Both the position numbers and the translations under genes were made by a program. Positions 35,273 through 46,295 of a DNA stretch of 64,000 nt are shown here, in pieces. Position 1 is the stretch's first letter, and the number at the start of each line of letters is the position of its first letter. The notes beneath the pieces are model-generated. The model had not been told where the DNA came from, did not search any database, and saw only the letters and a program-made list of their open reading frames with translations. The DNA is from Hordeum vulgare subsp. vulgare (taxonomy: Eukaryota; Streptophyta; Magnoliopsida; Poales; Poaceae), in assembly GCF_904849725.1 (NCBI RefSeq), contig NC_058522.1, positions 460,228,844 through 460,292,843 on the forward strand, given 5' to 3'.

Positions 35273-36368
35273 AATTGCTGAATAAGCAGAGTATCTGTCC
35301 TTTTAATTCGCTCGAGTAGTCAATAAAAATAATAAAGTAACTACGCTACTCCTATTTTGTTTATCATCCTCTGCATGATTCCCTATCATGAAGATTCTGC
35401 CTCCAATCATCTTAAGTATGATCAATCACGGGATAGTGTCAAACAAACAAACATATATCAATCTCAAATCATTGCCAAAAACAGCTCTACACTTGCACCT
35501 GGAAAACACCTGGGGAAAGTGTATCACTCTGTTCTGTAGCAATGATAGTACATGAACCACTCCCGCAGTTCTAAGAAATGATTCCAAATGGAAAGACAAC
35601 TCAAGTGTAATCAATGACACATCGATCATACAAACATTCCAAGACACGTGATAATTAATATGGCTTTCAATGTCTACCGCTGAGGGCGAGGCCATGTCTA
35701 TGGTCTTAGGCTCTGATGGTGCAAATCATGCCCGAGCTTGAGGAGCTATGTGTCAACCTTCCTTTGCCTCCACTGGTGAAGCAGGGTTGAAAATGAAGCA
35801 CAAAGTTTCTGCTTTTTCCGGCAGGAAAAAGGAAACAAGAGGAAAAATAGAAATGGAAGAGCATTCTTTTACATGGAAACAAAACAGAACGAAGCGGCGT
35901 TCTCCGATGAAAAAAACATAGAAACGGAACTTTTCATTTTCATGAACATGAAACTTTTTGTTTTAAACATGGGCACATAGCTAGTTTATAGCGAAACGAA
36001 CACCAAATGAGTAGAATGACCCATGTGTGGCCCAAGTAGTACTACTAATGTGAGCATGTCAGTGGAGCACTATGGTTTGAGCTGCACTATTATGCAAATG
36101 TTTTTGGTTGTTTGATGCCTTCTTTTGTTGCCAAAGTTGAATATTTTATTGGTTTTCTTGTGTTTGTTTCTATGGCTCAAGGGGTCTATTAGTCGTGTTG
36201 TACACTCGTTTATGTCTTCGTGTCCGCTCGGTATTCTCTCTATTTTCGTTTTCATGAAAATTTGTTTTTGTATTCATTTTTTATTTTTTTATTTTTCCCT
36301 TCTTTAATAAAATCTAAAAGAAAACGTGGCTCAGTTTCATTCTTTTTTGCTCCATTTTTATCCCTATA
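35273..36368. other. Intergenic, AT-rich
   Basis: About 1.1 kb with only short frames. An A-rich stretch lies at 35800-35970, and T-rich sequence ending CTTTAATAAAATC lies at 36240-36315, which could be the 3' end of an old retroposed sequence. No gene is supported. Confidence 0.45.
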
Positions 36369-36737
36369 GTGGATCATATGAATGGGGACTTGCAAGCAAC
36401 GTTGAGTGAGGGCCAAGATTCGCCTTTGTCAAGGAAGCGGCTGGAGGTAAACTCGCATTTGCGCTCGGTTGTGGCTTTCGCGCCAACTCTACCCCCATCG
36501 ACAAATATTGTCGATGCTCTCTTCACAAAAGAGCTTTGCGACGTGCTTGTAAGCTTGGAGACTCCTAGATTTGGATTCGGAAGGGCAATTTCTTGCCTCC
36601 TAACAGGGACAACAATGAGAGGCAAAAGTAAGAAGGTGAGTGTTTGCCCTCGGACCGACATCCTGAAGGCGAAGCCACTCAGGTGCAAAGGTAAGAAGAG
36701 CGGTACAATAAGAAAGCCCCCCCCCCCCAGGTGCTAG
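36369..36737 (+). CDS. Uncharacterised ORF, 122 codons
   Basis: Begins MDHMNGDLQATLSEGQDSPL and ends in a basic segment (GKSKKVSVCPRTDILKAKPL, then RCKGKKSGTIRK) and a C run (36718-36729). The style (Ser/Pro-rich, then Lys-rich) recalls ORF1 fragments of plant LINEs, and a LINE-like 3' end lies downstream at 38612, but no diagnostic motif is present. It may be a transposon fragment, not a host gene. Confidence 0.25.
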   Translation: MDHMNGDLQATLSEGQDSPLSRKRLEVNSHLRSVVAFAPTLPPSTNIVDALFTKELCDVLVSLETPRFGFGRAISCLLTGTTMRGKSKKVSVCPRTDILKAKPLRCKGKKSGTIRKPPPPRC

Positions 36738-36739
36738 AT

Positions 36740-37231
36740 GGATGATCTTCGGTATTTTGGCACGCCCTCATGGTTTGGGTCGTTACCGTGGTTTTCGTGT
36801 TGCATATTGCCTTTGGTTGAGGTGTTCTTTTACCGGGGTTTCATTGCATTATAAAGTGTTCGAGGTTGTTGCGTGTGCAGAGCATTGGGCACGTTGCAGG
36901 TGCGATCGTGGGGTTTCAGGCTTAATTTGTTAGTCCTCTTATGGTCAGTTTGTATCTTTTTTGAATGTAAATTAGCTAGACTACTCTCTTCTTCTTCATT
37001 AATCGACGAGATAAAGTTATTACCTCTATTTCAAACATAAAATGGCCAAAATGGGGATTTCATGTCTCATGTGCATGAGCTGGTACAAGTCTTGTTGGTA
37101 GAGGAAAAAGAGCGATAAGGACATCCAGCAACAATTAGCTAGAATCATTTCCTAGAATGAAGGCATGTACCTCTCACTATCTAGAAACTTTATGAAGAAT
37201 TCCATGTATGTTTTTTCTTCTCGAGACGTCT
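36740..37231. other. Intergenic, no clear feature
   Basis: One 63-codon plus frame (36742-36933) with no recognisable content. Otherwise nothing seen. Confidence 0.4.
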
Positions 37232-37684
37232 TTATGTCTCTACCAAATCCAAAATAGGAACCAATTGAACAAAAGAAGCACCAAATTGTTTGCCCACTGT
37301 CTGCAAGGTTATGCTTGATCCAACATTAAAAGTCAATGTTTGCTCCAACAAGCAAAGAAACCCTCCAAATGAGCCCCCGGTATAAACAAACAATGGTGGT
37401 GTTTTACTGTCCATGTCACTTATAACCATTTTGAATTTCTCAACTTTGTCTAGTGGACACTCTATCTTTGTGTTGACTTGACCAGTTGAAACAGGTCCCT
37501 CAAAGGTAAACTCGTTGTAATGCATGTTTAATCCGTCTAGACTATATTCCATTTGCTTTACTAAGATAGTTACTATGAACTTTGTGAAGATGAGAGGCTG
37601 GGATAGTTTGGTATTTAGAACTACACTTTGTGGTGAGACCGCTATGCAATGGAATGAGATGGAATGCTTGTGGACCCAGTTCAA
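37232..37684 (-). CDS. Uncharacterised ORF, 150 codons
   Basis: A minus-strand frame starting MNWVHKHSISFHC and ending FGASFVQLVPILDLVET. The composition is protein-like (mixed hydrophobic and charged, Gly motifs such as YTGGSFGGF), but I do not recognise a family, and codon use is AT-neutral, unlike the GC-rich genes nearby. No clear promoter. It may be a fragment of a host gene caught or left in repeat DNA. Confidence 0.25.
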   Translation of the reverse strand: MNWVHKHSISFHCIAVSPQSVVLNTKLSQPLIFTKFIVTILVKQMEYSLDGLNMHYNEFTFEGPVSTGQVNTKIECPLDKVEKFKMVISDMDSKTPPLFVYTGGSFGGFLCLLEQTLTFNVGSSITLQTVGKQFGASFVQLVPILDLVET

Positions 37685-38039
37685 ATCTTAGGCGAACAAG
37701 ATAGAGTTAGATGGAAAATTGGTGCCAAAAAAGTCTCCAACTAAAATTGGCTGCAATTGTGGGTTATAGAAGTATCTGGAAAATCAAAATTACTTTGTAG
37801 ATTTAAATCCTGTGGCTAATGATAAGAAACACCATTTTAACTAAAGACAACATGTTCAATAGATGGTGGACTTGGAATTACCAATGTTATTTTTGTTGCC
37901 AGTCAAAAAGTGTAAAGCACCTACTTTCCCAGTGGAACCTTGCTAAATTCTTATAGTGGATTATTCTTTGTGCTTTTGATCTAGTCAAACCTTCAAATTA
38001 TGTACATGGACCCATCGTTGGCTGGCTAGATCACCCATC

Positions 38040-38612
38040 GAAAACTGAGAGTCTTGCGAGGTAGTGCTCTCTGTTGGATGCTCTCGAAAACCATAAATGT
38101 GGCTGTTTAAATAAGAAAATGGCCGACGATCCTGCGAGTGTCATATTTAGCATGTGTCGTCATCTCACAAGTAAAAAAAATGGTGTAGACAAAACAAGGG
38201 GGCATGAACCATTGAATCCGGAGTTGTGAAGATCAAGATGGTGATGCAAGAGATCTACAGGATAAGACCTCGGGGCGCTTATGGTTCCTAGGGTTATGAG
38301 TGGTTGAGCATCGTTTTATTGAGCTTGAATCTTTGTATTCTAGCTTTTGTTCTTGTTCTATCTTTGACGCTTATTTGTTGTTTTGTTACTTAAGATGTCG
38401 GTTATTGAGGGGTATACGACACTTATGTCCTGCTAAGTTTGAGCTTGGAGTCACCTGATCTTGGAGTAGTAGTGATCAATTTAGCTTGGTGTTGTTTGTA
38501 CTCTTCCTCATTTTATTTTTGCTCTTTTGTTTTACTTTTTTTGTGTCTTGTAAGCGTTGGAGGTTTCTTTAATGGAAATCGATGAGGAGGCTCGTCATTT
38601 CAAAAAAAAAGA
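38040..38612 (+). mobile_element. LINE-like 3' end with poly(A)
   Basis: T-rich sequence ends GGTTTCTTTAATGGAAATCG, then GATGAGGAGG and a run of nine A (38602-38610). This layout is typical of the 3' ends of Triticeae LINEs. No reverse transcriptase is recognisable upstream, so the element is strongly 5'-truncated or decayed; the start given is approximate. Confidence 0.4.
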
Positions 38613-39058
38613 GTCTAGACAGCCAATTGCGTGCGGGCATGAGGACATAAATATCACACCAGTGTGGCCTTAAAAATGTGAGTTTTTGGTATAAAAACAC
38701 TGCAACACGCATAGCGAGGGAACACCAACCATTGTCTTTAGAGTTAAAAATGACGAGCAGGCATATAAAATTGCTAATTGATGTAGTGCCGTTAATTTTG
38801 ATCAAGTTGCCAGATGAAAGTCGTTGTTTGTTCAAGAGAAATAAACCCCAAGTTTTTTTAAAATATTGGTGGACCCTTACTTGGCAGTTACTCACGGATC
38901 AAAAAAAATAAGTAAAAAGTACCAACAAAAGAATACTTGTACTTATTAAACAATATTATAATCATGGTAAACAACACTTGTAAAGCTATTGCTACGGTTC
39001 AAAAGATAAGACTTCCTTTTGCGAGGAACAGTCCATATGATAGGTGGTCACAAAGTCA
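38613..39058. other. Intergenic, AT-rich
   Basis: Two opposed frames of 77 and 108 codons overlap here and have no recognisable domain; they are likely chance. No other feature. Confidence 0.4.
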
Positions 39059-39060
39059 TA

Positions 39061-39219
39061 CCCTCTTCGTTTCTAAATATAAGTCTTTTTAGATATTTCA
39101 CTAACGGACTATATACGGATGTATATAGATATATTTTAGAATATAGATTCACTCATTTTACTTTGTATGTAGTCTCCTGATAAAATATTTAAAAAGACTT
39201 ATATTTAAAACGAAGGAAG
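39061..39219. mobile_element. Stowaway MITE
   Basis: 159 bp with inverted termini CCCTCTTCGTTTCTAAATAT (left) and the complementary ATATTTAAAACGAAGGAAG (right), flanked by TA at 39059-39060 and 39220-39221. The Stowaway core AATATAAGTCTTTTTAG is present at both ends. Confidence 0.85.
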
Positions 39220-39561
39220 TAATAATTAATGTATGGCAAGGACGAAATTGTGATGTCAACTGTAAAGCTACAAGTTGTAAACATGTATTGACCACCAGCT
39301 TCATTAAACGAAAAAGTGGCCATTGAAGCACAACTCGGCAAGGGTTTTTAGCATTACCAGGTGAAAGGCTGACCTAAATAAGCTCTGCACACCAGCAATA
39401 CGGTAAAAGAATATGGATAACTAAATTGAGGTTATCCCTTGTCTCTCAAATCTTATGAAAGAAATTTTTGAGAGCCATCTTTCAAAATAAGCCGCTCTCA
39501 AGCTTTTTCGATGTATATAAACGTGTGTAAAAGTGTTCTCATATTTTGAGACGGGAAAGTA

Positions 39562-39721
39562 CTCCCACCGTTTTTAAATATAAGTTTTTTTAGACATTTT
39601 AATAGGGAAATACATACGGAGGAAAATGAATGAACTTACACTTTAAAATATGTCTATATACATCTTAATATAGTTCTCTATTGAAATGTTTAAAAAGACT
39701 TATATTTAGAAACGCAGGTAG
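39562..39721. mobile_element. Stowaway MITE, diverged
   Basis: 160 bp with termini CTCCCACCGTTTTTAAATAT and AAACGCAGGTAG, flanked by TA (39560-39561 and 39722-39723). The interior ACATACGGAGGAAAATGAAT matches the MITE inside Angela no. 2. It lies about 460 bp upstream of the ERF TATA box. Confidence 0.82.
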
Positions 39722-39862
39722 TAGTGAATAGCAGACATTGGAATAATTAATATGGTTTGCTTAAGCTGAAATCCTGACCTTATTCAATTGGAGCGTGTAC
39801 TTTTTTTTTTTTAGCGTGCACGGTTATTAGCTACACGCAGCATGCTTAATCGGACGAGCCAG

Positions 39863-40139
39863 TTGACATTTGACTTTTCCGGGTCAGACTATTCTGGCTG
39901 TCACAGTCAGAGTCACACACCGGGCGCTCTCCCCCGTCCGGCCTCTCTCTGACAGCCTGACCCCACAGCGAAGTCAGCCCCTACCTCAGCCGCGCGCACG
40001 TCAGGGCGCGCGTCGCGATCCACTGCCCAAGACCATCGAGAAGCTAGCAGCGAGCCTCCGCGTCCACACGTTTTCCTCCTGTGCTACAAAATGGGAAGAT
40101 CAACGACGCATATCCATCCTCCTGGCGCCGCTCTGTCAA
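39863..40139 (+). promoter_or_regulatory. TTGAC (W-box core) cluster upstream of the ERF
   Basis: TTGAC cores at 39863 and 39870 (TTGACT, a full W-box type) and a reversed core GTCAA at 40135. WRKY factors bind TTGACC/T. A regulatory role is an inference from the motif and position. Confidence 0.3.
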
Positions 40140-40179
40140 CGACATCCGCGCCGCGTTGCTGTCGACGTTTCCAGGGTCC

Positions 40180-40187
40180 TATATAAG
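40180..40187 (+). promoter_or_regulatory. TATA box of the ERF gene
   Basis: TATATAAG, 113 bases before the chosen ATG (40293), in a GC-rich context. Confidence 0.6.
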
Positions 40188-40292
40188 CGCCTCCATTGCC
40201 ATGCCTCACTCCAACCACGTACGCCCACTCCCTCCAAGCTCTCAGGTCTCTCTCTCACTCTCTCTCTACGCCCAGGACCAGGACACATAGCC

Positions 40293-41021
40293 ATGGCTGC
40301 TGCGGACCAAGACTGCGCCGCGACGTTCCATGGCCGTCGCGGAGGCGACGACACGGCGGCGGCGGAGCTCCACGGCCGGATGATGTCAACGGAGCAGGAG
40401 CACGGCATCATCGTGGCCGCGCTGCGGCACGTCGTCTCCGGGTACACCACGGCGCCGCCGGAGGTCGTCGTCGCCGTGGCGTGCGGCCGCTGCGGCATCG
40501 ACGGCTGCCTCGGGTGCGACTTCTTCGGGGCCACCGAGGCGGACGCGGTGACCGTGGGAGCCTCAGGAGCGGGGCAGAGGAAGCGGCGGAGGAAGAAGAA
40601 CGTCTACCGCGGCGTGCGGCAGCGGCCGTGGGGGAAGTGGGCCGCGGAGATCCGCGACCCGCGCCGCGCGGTGCGCAAGTGGCTCGGGACGTTCGACACC
40701 GCCGAGGAGGCCGCGCGGGCGTACGACCTCGCCGCGCTCGAGTTCCGCGGCCCGCGCGCCAGGCTCAACTTCCCGTGCTCCGACGAGCCTCTGCCTGAGC
40801 ACGGGAGCGACAATGGCGGCGGTGATGCTGGCGCCGCGCCGGAGAACGAGACTCTGACAACGCCGTCCCCGTGCAGCATGGACGCCGGCCAGAGGACGCC
40901 GGGGGAATGGCAGCTGGGTGCGGACGACCGAGCCGGCGACCAGCTGTGGGAAGGCTTGCAGGATCTCATGACGATAGATGGAGAGGACCCATGCTTCGCG
41001 CCATTTTCGAGTCCAGCATAA
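40293..41021 (+). CDS. AP2/ERF transcription factor, group X type
   Basis: Single-exon gene of 242 residues. The open frame extends upstream to 39870, but the ATG at 40293 is preferred because it lies downstream of the TATA box ([12 protein letters not shown]). Residues 64-75 form C-X2-C-X4-C-X2-C ([12 protein letters not shown]), the putative zinc-finger motif CMX-1 of ERF group X (the ABR1/RRTF1 group). Residues 97-102 are KRRRKK, a likely nuclear signal. The AP2 domain is about 104-161, with [19 protein letters not shown] and [19 protein letters not shown]; the Ala and Asp at the diagnostic positions give ERF rather than DREB. The C-terminus (216-233) is acidic with [10 protein letters not shown], a possible activation region. 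Group members respond to stress, wounding or redox signals; the target is typically the GCC box. It looks intact. Confidence 0.92.
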   Translation: MAAADQDCAATFHGRRGGDDTAAAELHGRMMSTEQEHGIIVAALRHVVSGYTTAPPEVVVAVACGRCGIDGCLGCDFFGATEADAVTVGASGAGQRKRRRKKNVYRGVRQRPWGKWAAEIRDPRRAVRKWLGTFDTAEEAARAYDLAALEFRGPRARLNFPCSDEPLPEHGSDNGGGDAGAAPENETLTTPSPCSMDAGQRTPGEWQLGADDRAGDQLWEGLQDLMTIDGEDPCFAPFSSPA

Positions 41022-41560
41022 GTGTATTTGGGATCTTGTGTATAATGGTGATTACTACTGGTAGTGATAGAAACAAGCTGATAGAATAGACTAACTGAGA
41101 ACCGTAGTGATTTATTCGTTCAATTTCTTGAGACAAAGCACAGAGTCGTTACATTTTTTCTTCGTTACATTTGTTAAGCATCAGGAAGTTGTCTCTGTTT
41201 TACTTACATTGTACTACTACGAGTACTATTTATCGCCTAGGGAAAGCCTCTCACTCATAATACGTGTCTCATTTATATCATAAGAATCATAGTATAAGTC
41301 ACGTATACGTCGACCTGACAAAACTGAATACATAACCAAAACAATAGACTTTGCACAAAAGAACACCAGCCAAGAAGTAAATTACAAACAACAGTGAGAA
41401 AATCTTTACTCGATACCAACGTCTGTCACCTGTCTCTGACACTACCACAACAGTCAGTAAAGACAAAAAAATGATGAATCACCTCTACACCCAAGCGCGG
41501 CGCGGCTCCATCACTGATATGCAGCTTTGTGAGCCTTTAAGGTTTATAATTAAAACAAAA
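41022..41560. other. ERF 3' flank, no further feature
   Basis: 3'UTR and intergenic sequence. No canonical AATAAA is obvious close to the stop. Confidence 0.45.
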
Positions 41561-41569
41561 AATTGAGCT

Positions 41570-42560
41570 TTATAATTTTGTCCTCTCACATGATGGCAAA
41601 TTTAGGAAACAAAAAAATACAAACGTAACTTTAGAAAAAATGTTGTATAGGTCATGGCAAAAAAATTTGGGGGAAGGGGGGGGGGGGTTATTGGCGACAT
41701 GGCAAATGTATGCATTTTGAAAAAATGAGCACATGCATGGGCAACATAAAACTTTTTTTTTCATGAGAAACTTTCAATCTACTCATCTCCAATCATGGTA
41801 GTACAAAACACCAAAGGTAATAAAATTATTCTCATACATTTTCCATGTTTTTTGTAGAGAGATAAAAATCTAAGTTTTGCCACTTGAGTAGAACAAATGA
41901 TGTCAATATTGAAAAAGGGTGTGTCTAGGGCACATCTAGATTTGACATAGGTGTTGCACATATAAATGACTAAATCAAGTATGAGAAGGAAAAGAAAATG
42001 CCCACACGAATCTCCACATAAGATCAATGATATAGGACTTAGATGTGAAATACTTATCTCATATCTAGACGTGTTTTACCAAAACCTTTAAAAAACATAG
42101 TACAAAATGATATGAAAGAAACTTGAAAGATTGCTCTATAGATCATGGCAAGTGTAGGAAAAAATGTTCGATTTGATAGGAGATTTGGGAGAGAAAATCT
42201 CATTGAAGATGACGTGTATAAATGTTTGCCATTGTAATCATAAAATTGCCATAGTTTCCCCACGTGCGTAGAACACTTGATGGCAATATAAGAAAACATA
42301 GGTATGACAAAAAACTGAAGAAGAAAACTTATCTATAGGCCATGGCAAATGTAGGAAAAACATTGTACTATTTGATGGGAAATTGGAGAAAAATCTCATT
42401 CGACATGGCGTTTGTAAGTGTTTGCCAGTGCAATCATAAAATTGGCAATTTTATGATTACAAGATTAATGATAATGTTGTTATCTTTAAATCTGCCATTA
42501 AATTGTAGATTATTTCTTCTAGTATTTGCCATATGAGTACTACACACGATGGCAATGTGG
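41570..42560. repeat. Degenerate tandem repeat, unit about 195 bp
   Basis: At least two and a half diverged units. Each holds a CATGGCAAATGTAGGAAAAA-like start, then TTTGATGGGAAATTGGAGA / AATCTCATT, then TTTGCCATTGTAATCATAAA / ATTG, then GAACACTTGATGGCAAT. Clear starts lie near 42146 and 42343, with weaker ones near 41650 and 41883. The repeated TTTGCCAT/ATGGCAAA words are partly self-complementary. No coding potential; nature unknown. Confidence 0.55.
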
Positions 42561-42579
42561 TTTAAAAAACTACAACTAT

Positions 42580-43246
42580 GGAACTTCACAAGCGTCTTTT
42601 TCTGTATCAAATACTCGTATGGTTCCTTCACAAGATGGCTCCTTTTCTGATGAAGAGATTTCCAATGCTTTATTTCAAATTAGACCTTTGAAAAAGCCCA
42701 AATTGGACAACTATCCTTCTCGATTTTACAAAAGGAACTAGCGTTGTTTAAAGGAGGAAATTTTTGTGGCGGTTCGGAATTTCTTTGAGACACTGACACA
42801 TGCCCCATGAGGTAAATGTCACCTCTGTTGTGTTGATCCCTAAAGTTCAACGCCCTTCTTCCTTGAAGGTGTTCCAACCTATTTCTGTATGTAATGTGAT
42901 TTACAAGATAGTTTATAAATGTATGGTTAATCATTTGTAGTCACATCTTACTGAGCTAATTTCGGGGAGTCAAAAAACGTCTATTCGTCGAAGCCTTATT
43001 TTGCATAACTCCGTTATCGCTTCCACCATATACAAAATTCAAATAATTGGGGTATTTCTTTTTGCGCTTACAAGTGGGATTTATCAAGGCCTATTATCAT
43101 GCTGACTAGGACTTTCTAGAGTGAGCTTTATAGGTTGGGGATTCTTCCACCCCCTAGATATCTTGGTCATGGAATGTGTTCGCTCCGTGAAGTACTCTGT
43201 GAAATTCAATGGGTGTCTGTTGGAACAATATTTCCCATCTCAAAAG
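42580..43246 (+). pseudogene. LINE reverse transcriptase fragment, left part
   Basis: Conceptual translation in shifting frames gives EEISNALFQIRPLKKPKLD, then the RFYKRN segment, a region matching the PKVQ.P...L..FRPIS..NVIYKI reverse transcriptase block, then NNWGISFCAYKWDLS and VKFNGCLLEQYFPS. This is the typical order for the reverse transcriptase of plant L1-type LINEs. Stops (for example TAG 42739-42741) and frameshifts abound. It ends at the Angela no. 3 insertion and continues at 52120 with the SQGDPL segment. Confidence 0.75.
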
Positions 43247-45043
43247 TGTTGGAAATATGTCCTAGAGGCAATAATAAAATAGTTATTATTATATTTCCTA
43301 TTTCAAGATAATCGTTTATTATCCATGTTATAATTGTATTGAATGGAAACATAAATGCATGTGTGGATATATAGACAAAACTATGTCCCTAGTAAGCCTC
43401 TAGTTGACTAGCTAGTTGATCAAGGATGGTTAAGGTTTCCTAACCATAGACAAGTGTTGTCACTTGATGACGGGATCACATCATTGGGAGAATAATGTGA
43501 TGGACAAGACCCAAACTATAAACGTAGCATGTGATCATGCCATTTTGTTGTTATTGTTTTCTGCATGTCAAGTATTCATTCCTATGACCATGAGATCATG
43601 TAACTCACTGACACCGGAGGAATGCCTTGTGTGTATAAAACGCCGCAACGTTACTAGGTGACTATAAAGATGCTCTACAGGTATCTCCGAAGTTGTCCGT
43701 TGAGTTAGCATGGATCAAGACTGGGATTTGTCACTCCATGTGACGGAGAGGTATCTCGGGGCCCACTCGGTAATACAACATTACATACAAGCCTTGCAAG
43801 CAGAGTGACTAAAGAGTTAGTCACGGGATCTTGTATTACGTAACGAGTAAAGAGACTTGCGAGTAACGAGATTGAAATAGGTATGGGGATACAGACGATC
43901 AAATCTCGGGCAAGTAACATACCGAAGGCACAAAGGGAATGATATACATGATTGTTTGAATCCTTGACATAGAGGTTCAACCGATAAAATCTTCGTAGAA
44001 TATGTAGAATCCAATGTGGACATCCAGGTCCCACTATTGGATATAGACCAGGGAGTGTCTCAGGTCATGTCTGCATAGTTCTCGAACCCACAGGGTCTGC
44101 ACACTTAAGGTTCGGTGACGTTTCGGTATAGTTGAGTTATAGGTGCTGGTGACCGAAGTTTTGTTCGGACTCCCGGATGAGATCCTGGACGTCACAAGGG
44201 TTTCCGGAATGGTATGGAAACGAAGATTGATATATAGGATTGTTGCATTTGGCTTCCGGAAAGATTTTGGGCATTGTCGGTACTGTACCGGGAGTGACAA
44301 ATGGGTTACGTGGTTTTACCGGGAGGGGCCACCCACCCGGGAGAGAACCTAATAGGCCCATGGGTGGCACACCAGCCCTTAGTGGGCTGGTGAAGCCAAC
44401 CCAATAGGGCTATTTCGGCCAAGGAGAAAAAAAACAAGGTAAAAGGAAAAAAAGAGGAGGTGGGAAGGAAGGAAGGGACTCCTCCCTCCAAACCGAATTG
44501 GAGGAGGATCCCTCCTCTCCACCCTCGGCCGAAGCCCTCCTACTTGGAGTAGGAGGAAAGCCCCACCCCTTGGTTCCTCTATATATACTAGAGCTTTTAG
44601 GGTTTTTGAGGCACAACTTTGCCACATGCAACCCTAAACCTCTACTTCATAGTTCTTCCTCTAGATCAGATTTCTGCGGTGCTTAGGCGAAGCCATGCAG
44701 GAATAAGATCATCACCACCACCGGCGTGCCGTCACGCTGCCGGAGAACTCATCTACTTCCCCGTCTCTCTTGCTGGATCAAGAAGGCGGAGATCGTCATC
44801 GAGCTGTACGTGTGCTGAACGCGGAGCTGTCGTCCATTCGGTACTAGATCAGGACGGATCGTGAGACAACGGCGATTTGGATCGCGAAGACGTTCCACTA
44901 CATCAACCACGTTTCTTAACGCTTCCCGCTTAGCGATTTACAAGGGTATGTAGATCCAATCTCCCTCTCGTAGATGATCATCACCATGATAGATCTTCGT
45001 GTGCGTAGGAATTTTTTTGTTTCCCATGCAACGATTTCCAACA
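43247..45043 (+). repeat. 5' LTR of Angela no. 3
   Basis: 1797 bp, TGTTGGAAATATGTCCTAGA to CGATTTCCAACA, with a TATATATA box at 44580-44587. Confidence 0.92.
44580..44587 (+). promoter_or_regulatory. TATA box in Angela no. 3 LTR
   Basis: CTCTATATATACTAGAG context, conserved among the Angela LTRs. Confidence 0.5.
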
Positions 45044-45044
45044 G

Positions 45045-45056
45045 TGGTATCAGAGC
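45045..45056 (+). other. Primer-binding site, initiator tRNA-Met
   Basis: TGGTATCAGAGC one base inside the LTR, the standard Copia primer site. It serves as the reference for the altered sites in Angela no. 1 and no. 2. Confidence 0.85.
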
Positions 45057-46295
45057 TAGGTTCATGCGTAGATGATATCTCGAGTAGAAGACAAAAGAGT
45101 TTGTGGGAGTTGATGTTCAATTTGCTGCCCTCCTTAGTCTTTTTTCTATTCCGCGGTATTGTTGGATTGAAGCGGCCCGGACCAACCTTACTCGTACGCT
45201 TACGAGAGACTGGTTCATCGACTAACATGCAACTTATTGCATAAAGATGACTGGCGGGTGTCTGTTTCTTAAATTTTAGTTGAATCGGATTTGACTGAGG
45301 CGGTCCTTGGAGAAGGTTAAATAGCAATTTGCATATCACCGTTGTGGCTTTGCGTAAGTAAGATGCGATCATGCTAGATACCCATAGCAGCCACGTAAAA
45401 CACGCAACAACAAATTAGAGGACATCTAACTTGTTTTTGCAGGGTATGCATGTGATGTGTTATGGCCAAAGACATGATGTGATATATTGGATGTATGAGA
45501 TGATCATGTTGTAATAGTTAAATATCAACTTGCACGTCGATGCTACGGCAACCGGCATGAGCCATAGGGTTGTCTTTAAACTAACGTTTGTGCTTGCAGA
45601 TGCGTTTACTACATTGTTAGGTTGTAGCTTTAGTAGTAATAGCATAGATAGCACGACAACCTCAATGGCGTCATGATGATGGAGATCATGGTGTGGCGCC
45701 GGTGATGATGAAGATCATGATGGTGCTTTGATGATGAAGATCAAGAAGCACAAGATCATGTCCATATCATGTCACTTATGATTTGCATGTGATGTTAATC
45801 CTTTTATGCACCTTATCTTGCTTAGAACGACGGTAGCATTATAAGGTGATCCCTCACTAAAATTTCAAGATATAATTGTGTTCTCCCCGACTATGCACCA
45901 TTGCGACAGTTCGTCATTTCGAGACACCACGTGATGATCGGGTGTTATAGACTCAACGTTCACATACAACGGGTGCAAAACAGTTGAACACGCGGAACAC
46001 TTGGGTTAAACTTGACGAGCCTAGCATGTACAGACATGGCCTCGAAACGCAAGAGACTGAATGGTCGAGCATGAATCATATGGTAGATATGATCAACATG
46101 GGGATGTTCACCACTGAAACTATACTCAACTCACGTGATGATCGGACTTGAGTTAGTGAATTTGGATCATGCCACACTCAAATAACTAGAGGGGTGTCTA
46201 TTTGAGTGGGAGTTTATTAGCAATATGATTAGCTAAACTCTAATTGTCTTGAACATAGTCTAAGTAAACTTTGCAATATTTTATGTTGTAGATCA
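45057..46295 (+). other. Angela no. 3 leader
   Basis: Long untranslated leader as usual for BARE-type elements. No functional ORF. Confidence 0.65.

Noticed and set aside
34389..35281. Long frames (257 codons minus; 294 codons plus) over the GDSL gene
   Set aside because: Low-complexity Arg/Gly/Val/Ala composition typical of shadow frames in GC-rich grass exons; the SGNH motifs are only in the 34479-35213 frame.
39870..40292. N-terminal extension of the ERF frame
   Set aside because: It lies upstream of and across the TATA box and has no ERF-like content; open by chance in GC-rich DNA.
40196..40798. 200-codon frame overlapping the ERF
   Set aside because: Arg/His-rich shadow of the GC-rich ERF coding sequence; the AP2 domain is in the 40293 frame.
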